Positions 58,126 through 64,000 of a stretch of DNA of 64,000 nucleotides are shown here, one piece after another. Under the pieces are notes generated by a model. The model was not told the origin of the DNA. It saw nothing but the letters and a program-made list of their open reading frames with translations, and did no database searches. How positions within the stretch are numbered: the first letter of the stretch is position 1; each line of letters begins with the position of its first letter. Position numbers and translations under genes: made by a program. The stretch comes from Trichoplusia ni (Eukaryota; Arthropoda; Insecta; Lepidoptera; Noctuidae): positions 2,108,001-2,172,000 of the forward strand of contig NC_039483.1 of the NCBI RefSeq assembly GCF_003590095.1. Reading direction: 5' to 3'.

Positions 58126-58605
58126 ATTAAAATCGTAAAAGACAACATTTATATTTTTTCCAAAATGTTCTACATAAAACTGTATCAAGGAACTCAATAT
58201 CATAATCCTAAAAACGACTCTACAACACAACATACATGTTTTAAATTCAACTCTTCTAGAACTTCGCTTAATAAATCTTCTACTTTGTCACCTCTCCCGA
58301 AGCTCACTGCTGTCTGATTAAGTCGCCTCTACGTTACGCCGGCGACGTTTGTGTCACTTTCCCGCCGAAAATATCACATTTTGCCATTTCAAGATATGTC
58401 GAAATGGCGAAATTTCATATTTCACCAAGAAGTCGACGGCTTACTGTGTCATGATGTCGTTTTAATGGATGCGGTATGGGCGTACTTGTGGTGGTATATT
58501 GAGCGTAGTCTTCATTTACTTGAAAGTCTCATCACTTCAATGCTAATATGTTCTGTGTACTTTTTAGATATGTTGACTTGTGTATTGTAATTTCAAACTA
58601 TATAT

Positions 58606-58700
58606 TATATCTCGCTGCTGAGTAGAAAACCCCACCCATATGGATAGGGAAGGTTTGAATAACGAATACCACGCTAACTCTTTACGAGTTGGTGATTGTA
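58606..58700 (+). repeat. family C repeat, copy 5
   Basis: ATCTCGCTGCTGAGTAGAAA, ATATGGATAGGGAAGGTTTG and ACCACGCTAACTCTTTACG are in the family order. Confidence 0.4.
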
Positions 58701-58917
58701 AAATAAGTACCTAAACATATTTTTCCCTTAGATTTTGGAATTTTTCGACTAATGAAAGGATTAAGTGACGCCTTACTTCGTCAAGAAATCTGTAAAGGCT
58801 TCCTTGAAAATAAGAAATACGTAAAATGAGCTGAGAAACTTAACACCTTGAAGGAAAGGGTAAAACGAGTGCCTTAAGTGCGCACACCTGCACTTTGGAG
58901 GAGTTTAACCTCGCCGG

Positions 58918-58925
58918 TGACGTCA
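58918..58925. promoter_or_regulatory. perfect CRE site (TGACGTCA)
   Basis: One full palindromic CREB/ATF site inside a slightly GC-richer block (58870-58965, with CACACCTGCACTTTGG and CTCGCCGGTGACGTCAC). Single site; function not shown. Confidence 0.3.
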
Positions 58926-59394
58926 CAAATAATGAGGCCAACTACTGGCCGCATAGAGTTTAATTTACTAAGCTCTATAAAAGAAGAAAATTAGAGAATA
59001 GATAACAAATTATAAGATTTTTAAAACAAACAGTTTATGATTTATGGTTTTGTTCTACTTAAAATATGTAAAAAAACACGTAAAAAATTCTCGTTTATTT
59101 TTAATTTACAACCTACTTCAAAAAGTAGGAGATTCTCAATTCGTCTATACCTACTTTCTTTTTCAGTACTTCAGAATGAAACAACGGATTTTTTATTTTT
59201 TTCATTTAACTCATCAAGTTTGGCTCAGTATTTTATGAAGTCGTTTGTATATTGTTATTGTTAAAACAATAATTATCTTTAGAGGATATTAAGACATTTT
59301 CCTGCAAAAAGTCGAGTTTTAATTGTCACTTTTTAAAGCACTCGTCTTTTTAATAGTTTTTTGAGTAAGCCACTTCCATGCACTTCTAGAGCTA

Positions 59395-59475
59395 CGTAGC
59401 ATGCACTATGACGCAGGCCACAGATTTACGTAGTCACCGGGAACAAAACCCGCAATATACTGTGAGTGTGCCGGT
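59395..59475 (-). repeat. decayed type II SINE fragment
   Basis: ACCGGGAACAAAACCCGCAAT (59437-59457) is a damaged, reversed box B region, followed by ACTGTGAGTGTGCCGG. The rest is barely recognisable. Confidence 0.3.
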
Positions 59476-60394
59476 TTAGGAATACTTTGTATGTCACTAT
59501 TTCAATAAGATTTGAATATAAGCTTACATTCCTAGCTTTATTTGTTGTATCTGAGCATTTTAGATGGAAATTATGTTTCTTATGTTTGTGTGTTTGTCAT
59601 ATTGAAATTGGTTACGATTATGAAAACAAATTTTGATAAAAATGGTTGAAGTACACTTCCTGTCGCTCAACTCAAAAGGGGAGGAGAAACAATAATATGA
59701 TGATAACCCATCCGTGAAGAAAAAAAATTAATAAAACTAGCCACGGATACAATGTAAAGCGTGCTTTTGTAAAACAAAGTATTTCGTTCATAGGGTCATT
59801 ACCAGCAATGGAACTTTTTTTTCGGCTGATAGTATATTGAGATAGTTGCATACGTAGGAACATTTGCACTGGGCACAGGTCACACTTTTACAGGTATTTT
59901 TTTCTTTAACACTTTAATAATTTTGCAAGCTTCGTGTACAAAACCCTAAAAAACAACTACTTAAGTACATGTTTTACCTTTGAAAATATCTAACAAACTT
60001 AGATCCAAACCATTTAACTGCTCACTTAAAATTTCATTAAACAAAACGTGTCAACATAAAAAGTGAAAACAAAACGATCTAAACGTGTAAACAAAAGCTA
60101 TCTAATAGATAACGTTAATTGAATTGTTTGTGTAATTGATTAATTCAATTTAATTGAACTTAAACCCCCGGGATGTTTCGTGCGTGAATCTGTTTCCTAT
60201 TTTGAAATGAACAACATAAGGGTGTAAGTTTGATCCTTTTGAACTATTTCAATGTTCTTGTGGTTTTCTAGAGTCTGTTACATAAATCTTCCATTAGTAT
60301 CGGCGGCCATTTTGAAGTTCGTTGATTTTGTATTTTGAGTTTCGATTGTGAAGTAACGGTATTTATTGTAACTAGGTGCTGCTGATGTAAAAGT

Positions 60395-60605
60395 TTTCGT
60401 ACCGAAAGGGTAGAAGAAGAATACTATTAATGAAGTTCGTCTGGCCGTCCGTCTGCTTGTGATTATTCTGAAAAAAATCATCAATGAAAATTTTAATTTT
60501 AAAGTTCTTGAGATACATCCTTCCAGCACCAGACGCACGGACGGACATACAGCGCAGCCTCAGAAAAAGGGTCACTTTTTACCTCTCGGATAAGCAACCC
60601 TAAAA
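60395..60605. repeat. family D repeat, two halves in inverted arrangement
   Basis: The left half has TTCGTACCGAAAGGGTAGAAG and CGTCTGGCCGTCCGTCTG; the right half has CAGACGCACGGACGGACATAC, GCGCAGCCTCAG and AAGCAACCCTAAAAA. The halves are roughly reverse complementary, unlike the other copies, and could fold back. Short minus-strand frames here are repeat-derived. Confidence 0.45.
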
Positions 60606-61309
60606 ACACCTTAAATTACCCCTCCCTTACTACAAAATATCCTTCAAAGCAACCACAAGCACCGCAAATGTAAAATTCTCTCAAAAAAAATATAACCCAC
60701 TTTTACAAGGAATCAAAAAACATTTTTACATTCACTCATACGTACAGGAAAGTTCTGACAAATCCCACTTGCCTGGGCTTACCCAGATAATCCTGGCGTA
60801 TCCTCGGATCCCACTGGTGTCAACTACATCTCCACACATAGATATTTTATTTATATTTACCTTCATATTGATAAAGCACTGAGAATTGTGAGGAAAATGT
60901 TTGTGAAAAACGTGTTTTTTTTTGTGCTTTATTTATTTTATTTATATACAAACAAAATTGTTTAAAAAAAACACGGTAGCGAGAAAGATGTACAACATTT
61001 TTTTTTTTTTATAAGAAATCAATATGAGTAATCCGGCGATAGAAGTAAGATATTATGTAACTACGTAAAATTAACGGGTTCGCCTGTTTTCCTGAATACT
61101 TTTTTCGCCAACCGTTTAAAGAGTTTTGTTAGCTTAACTGTAACAACGAAATACTAAACTGTTTAGTTAAAACTTAACTCTTCTAAACTCAAATCCTATC
61201 AATAGGAATTTAAAAGGCACATTACCTTAAAAACTTAAAAAAAAACATTACGATATAATTAATTGTCTGTATCTGAAATCTGATTAATTACAAAGCGATA
61301 ACACCGCCA

Positions 61310-61398
61310 ATTTGTACATTTTACATGGCATTTACTGTATCAAATGTTTTCTTTTGATGTGCAATAAAGTGGATTTGTATTGTATTGTATTGTACAAA
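61310..61398 (+). repeat. retroposon 3-prime tail with (TGTAT)n
   Basis: TGATGTGCAATAAAGTGGAT followed by TTGTATTGTATTGTATTGTA. An AATAAA and pentamer tail is the standard ending of a common moth retroposon; nothing upstream could be assigned. Confidence 0.4.
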
Positions 61399-61685
61399 AC
61401 TTAAAGTATGCATGTTTCATGTAAAAATTAACTGAAATTAAAAATTAAATATAATTTAACAGCACATCGCCCGGCAAGTCAATTCAGAATTTATTAAAAA
61501 ACATTTCAACATCAAACACGGCCTATTGCCTGAAAACGAACAGAAGCTATATTGAATTAATATCGACATTTCAGATAGCAACTTTGATTTGTAGGCTATC
61601 GTTGTATCTGATCTAGATAAACAAATATTTATAACTATGTTTCTGAGCATAATGGGCTGTTTACCGGTAGCCAGAACACTGACTG

Positions 61686-61730
61686 ACTGCGAGACGGCAC
61701 GATACATTCTCTACAGCGGCATCTCTTTCT
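61686..61730. repeat. family B short palindrome, copy 6
   Basis: ACTGCGAGACGGCACGATAC, then ATTCTCTACAGC, then GGCATCTCTTTCT: weakly inverted halves like those at 23135. Confidence 0.35.
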
Positions 61731-62198
61731 AATTAAGTCTACAGTCTTTCTTTGAGTACTGATAGTACAGGCATAGTTTTGTATTCTTGTAATCTTGTAC
61801 GAAAATATTTTGCTAGATTGTTTTAGTTGTTTAGTTAAGATTAGCAATAGATTAAAGTTAAGCTACATTAGCTACCCGGAGCATGGCTTGATCAGATTGT
61901 CCTGGCTCTTCCAAAGGCCAGTTTAGGAAGGACCTGTTCACTGAAATTAAAACGCAACATCTGGATTAGAAATGGAGTGATGACCAGTGAATTTGTTTCG
62001 TTGGTTGTTTCTTAGCTAGGTTAAAAAAATGCGATATAATTTATCTCATCAGAGGATAAACAACTTAATTCCAATTCATAGTACTTAGTAGCTATACGTA
62101 GCCATGACACTAGACAATTTATGTACTAAAATCCCAAATTACCTTCCATGTTTCTTTTTCCGTGTTAAATAGGGGAGGGTGGCCCCCCTTTATCTATC

Positions 62199-62450
62199 TA
62201 TATCTATACTAATATATAAAGCTGAAAAGTTTGTTTGTTTGAACGCTAATCTTAGGAACTACTGGTCCAAATTGAAAAATTCTTTTTGTGTTGAATAGAC
62301 CATTTATCGAGGAAGGCTTTAGGCTATAAACCATCACGCTGCAACTAATAGGAGCGAAGATACAATGGAAAATGTGAAAAAAACAGGGCAGGTATAAATC
62401 ATAACTTATATCTTCTACCCACGGGGACGAAGTCGCGGGCAACAGCTAGT
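62199..62450 (+). mobile_element. Lep1-like non-autonomous Helitron, copy 5
   Basis: From TATCTATACTAATATATAAAG to CACGGGGACGAAGTCGCGGG and CAACAGCTAGT. Very close to copy 4, with small deletions near GAACGCTAATC and in the TTATATCTTC part. The minus-strand frame across it is a shadow of the repeat. Confidence 0.75.
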
Positions 62451-64000
62451 CATTTATAAAACCTCATTTGTTCCCTTGAAGTTATCTTGCAAATAAAAAA
62501 GTGAACAAAGCGTCTACTCGTAATTTCTTTATTATGATTATAATAATGTTTCTGTATGACTCTAGCCATGTGGTGTGTCTTGTAGGCAAACATCTGTTTA
62601 TTTTGCCATATATGCCACTGCTTATAACAAACTATGTTATTCTATTTGCTCACACTTGGGTGGATTTTTTTTTAAATTGAACGAGTTTAATAATCAAGAT
62701 TTCCAGATTAGCAGAGAAAGTTTGTGCAAATGGCACAATGTTTTTGTTTATGCTAAATAACAGTTTTGACATCATGTTCTATTTAACTTTAGACCCAAAC
62801 CAAGATTAATATATTCCGGGTAGATATATCTCGTTCAATACGAGCCACAAAAAACATCTGTAGCTAAGTCAACATTGAAAATACCTACGAAGACGCCAAA
62901 ATTACCCAAAAAGGCACGTTTTATTTAATCCTAATTTAGCTAAAGAACCTTTATAATTCAACTGGGAAGGACCATAGATCAAGGTACCACAAAGTGCCCG
63001 AGATTTGGCTCTAAACAAATTTAATGCCTCCGTCGGGACTCGAACCGAAACTCTCCGAGCAACCGCTACTAACAAATGCTTAACCTTAAATTATAAAGTT
63101 TGGATTGTATTTGAAGTTTCATAACAGGATGTCCCGAGAGTGGGGCATTACGTATTACTATTTCGTTATAAAGGGTGTTCGGATTTTGTGTTTCATAATA
63201 TGTTGCTTAGCTATAGTTTTCTTAACTCTCTCTATACTATTGTTATAATAACATTTTAATAGTTATATTATTCTTCTTTAACTCTTAAGTTTGTTTATTA
63301 AATACATAGATCCTTCTATAATAAAACAGAAATAATATCTTTTGACTTTATTTTCTATTATAATATCTATTATTTGATTCCTTCTCCATTTAGTATCATA
63401 ATTCGTGATTATAATGTTAGTAACTACCTAATAATATTTAAGATACGCATAAATACGTAAGATGACGCGTATTTATCACTTTTATAAAAATAATATTACA
63501 ACAAAACAACATTGTCTGTAGGTAAGAAATATTTTATAAAATTAATTCGTCATTTTCAACATTATCCCTTTACAAAGGGAAGCCCTTCCTAATTACCTTT
63601 TTTCAACATTGATTAACTCTGATAATTTTCAGAGGAAACTTTGAAACTAATTTTTTCACTTACAATTAAAATCAACTTTGCAAAAACTGTCAAAATTAGT
63701 TCAAAAGATGGATTGCGAACAAAATTATTTGAGATCGAAAAGCGAATTCTGAAATTTATTACGCAAAAGATATAATTGGACGAAAGATAGAAGTGACATC
63801 TGTGTCCTTTAAATCATAAAATATTAGATTATTTTTTCAATTAGTGTGTTTTTATTTATCTTTTATTGAAACGTAATTTTTTCGAATGAATTTAGCGAAA
63901 TTTGGACGTTATTCTTTTTATTGACGAATTAGAATTTTCAGTATTTGAATATTGATATATTCATATTTTTAACGCCGCTTTGATTAATCACATTCTGTCC
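62451..64000. other. AT-rich intron sequence, no gene; one tRNA-like trace
   Basis: Nothing coding is recognised up to the end. On the minus strand 63015-63095 carries a box B (rc of GGGACTCGAACC, 63035-63046) and CGGAGAG, probably a decayed SINE head. The last kilobase is very rich in A+T. Confidence 0.4.

Larger units (their letters stand above)
1563..64000 (+). other. very long first coding intron of the receptor gene (right end not reached)
   Basis: After the donor no sequence encoding the expected next receptor segment (A-V-D-Y-L-K-type intracellular loop 2 start) was found on the plus strand to the end of the window. No other convincing gene was found on either strand; the ORFs present are short, lack recognisable domains and often cross repeats. 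The simplest reading is a single intron of more than 62 kb, consistent with the large introns common in insect neurotransmitter receptor genes. A small or diverged exon could have been missed by eye. Confidence 0.7.

Noticed and set aside
58351..58590. 79-codon frame on the plus strand and a TTTCCCGCC E2F-like motif at its start
   Set aside because: The frame begins with GTG rather than ATG and has no known domain; a single E2F-like motif is weak evidence.
1..64000. CRISPR arrays, bacterial operons, viral gene blocks
   Set aside because: No regularly spaced repeats, no prokaryotic gene arrangement and no viral protein motif were seen on either strand.

Overview
The window is AT-rich animal nuclear DNA from an insect, almost certainly a moth (Lepidoptera). 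A noctuid-type moth is my best guess. The evidence is one clear metazoan GPCR exon and many repeats typical of lepidopteran genomes: Lep1-like Helitron remnants, tRNA-headed SINEs, 5S-rRNA-like SINEs, LINE 3-prime tails and short palindromic elements. No prokaryotic operons, CRISPR arrays, rRNA operons or intact transposase genes are visible.

The only protein-coding gene I can support is at the left end. A coding exon at 990-1562 (+) encodes the N-terminus and TM1-TM3 of an alpha2-adrenergic-like octopamine receptor, ending just after DRYWSITQ at a consensus GTGAGT donor in phase 0. Upstream, at 485-665, a GC-rich patch holds five very short ORFs, several sharing stop and start bases. If this is leader sequence it would strongly affect translation. 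A later short ORF and an ATGTAA start-stop lie at 821-877.

From 1563 to the right end (about 62 kb) I find no further receptor exon and no other convincing gene, so I read this as one very long first coding intron. It holds at least five Lep1-like elements, two of them in tandem at 2981-3486; about a dozen tRNA-type SINEs or fragments; three 5S-like SINEs, one with a 19-bp target-site duplication; LINE 3-prime ends with recognisable C-terminal coding remnants; and several unnamed families. It also holds a nearly perfect 190-bp inverted repeat (17322-18017).

Against this background some non-repeat signals stand out: a strong branch point, acceptor and GTAATT with a GTAAGT 29 nt later at 46190-46225 (recursive-splice or micro-exon candidate), clustered CRE sites, a Grainyhead-type cluster at 4498-4553, and a CCAAT/TATA-like promoter at 41485-41527. 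All regulatory readings are inference from motifs. Repeat edges were set by eye and may be off by tens of bases.
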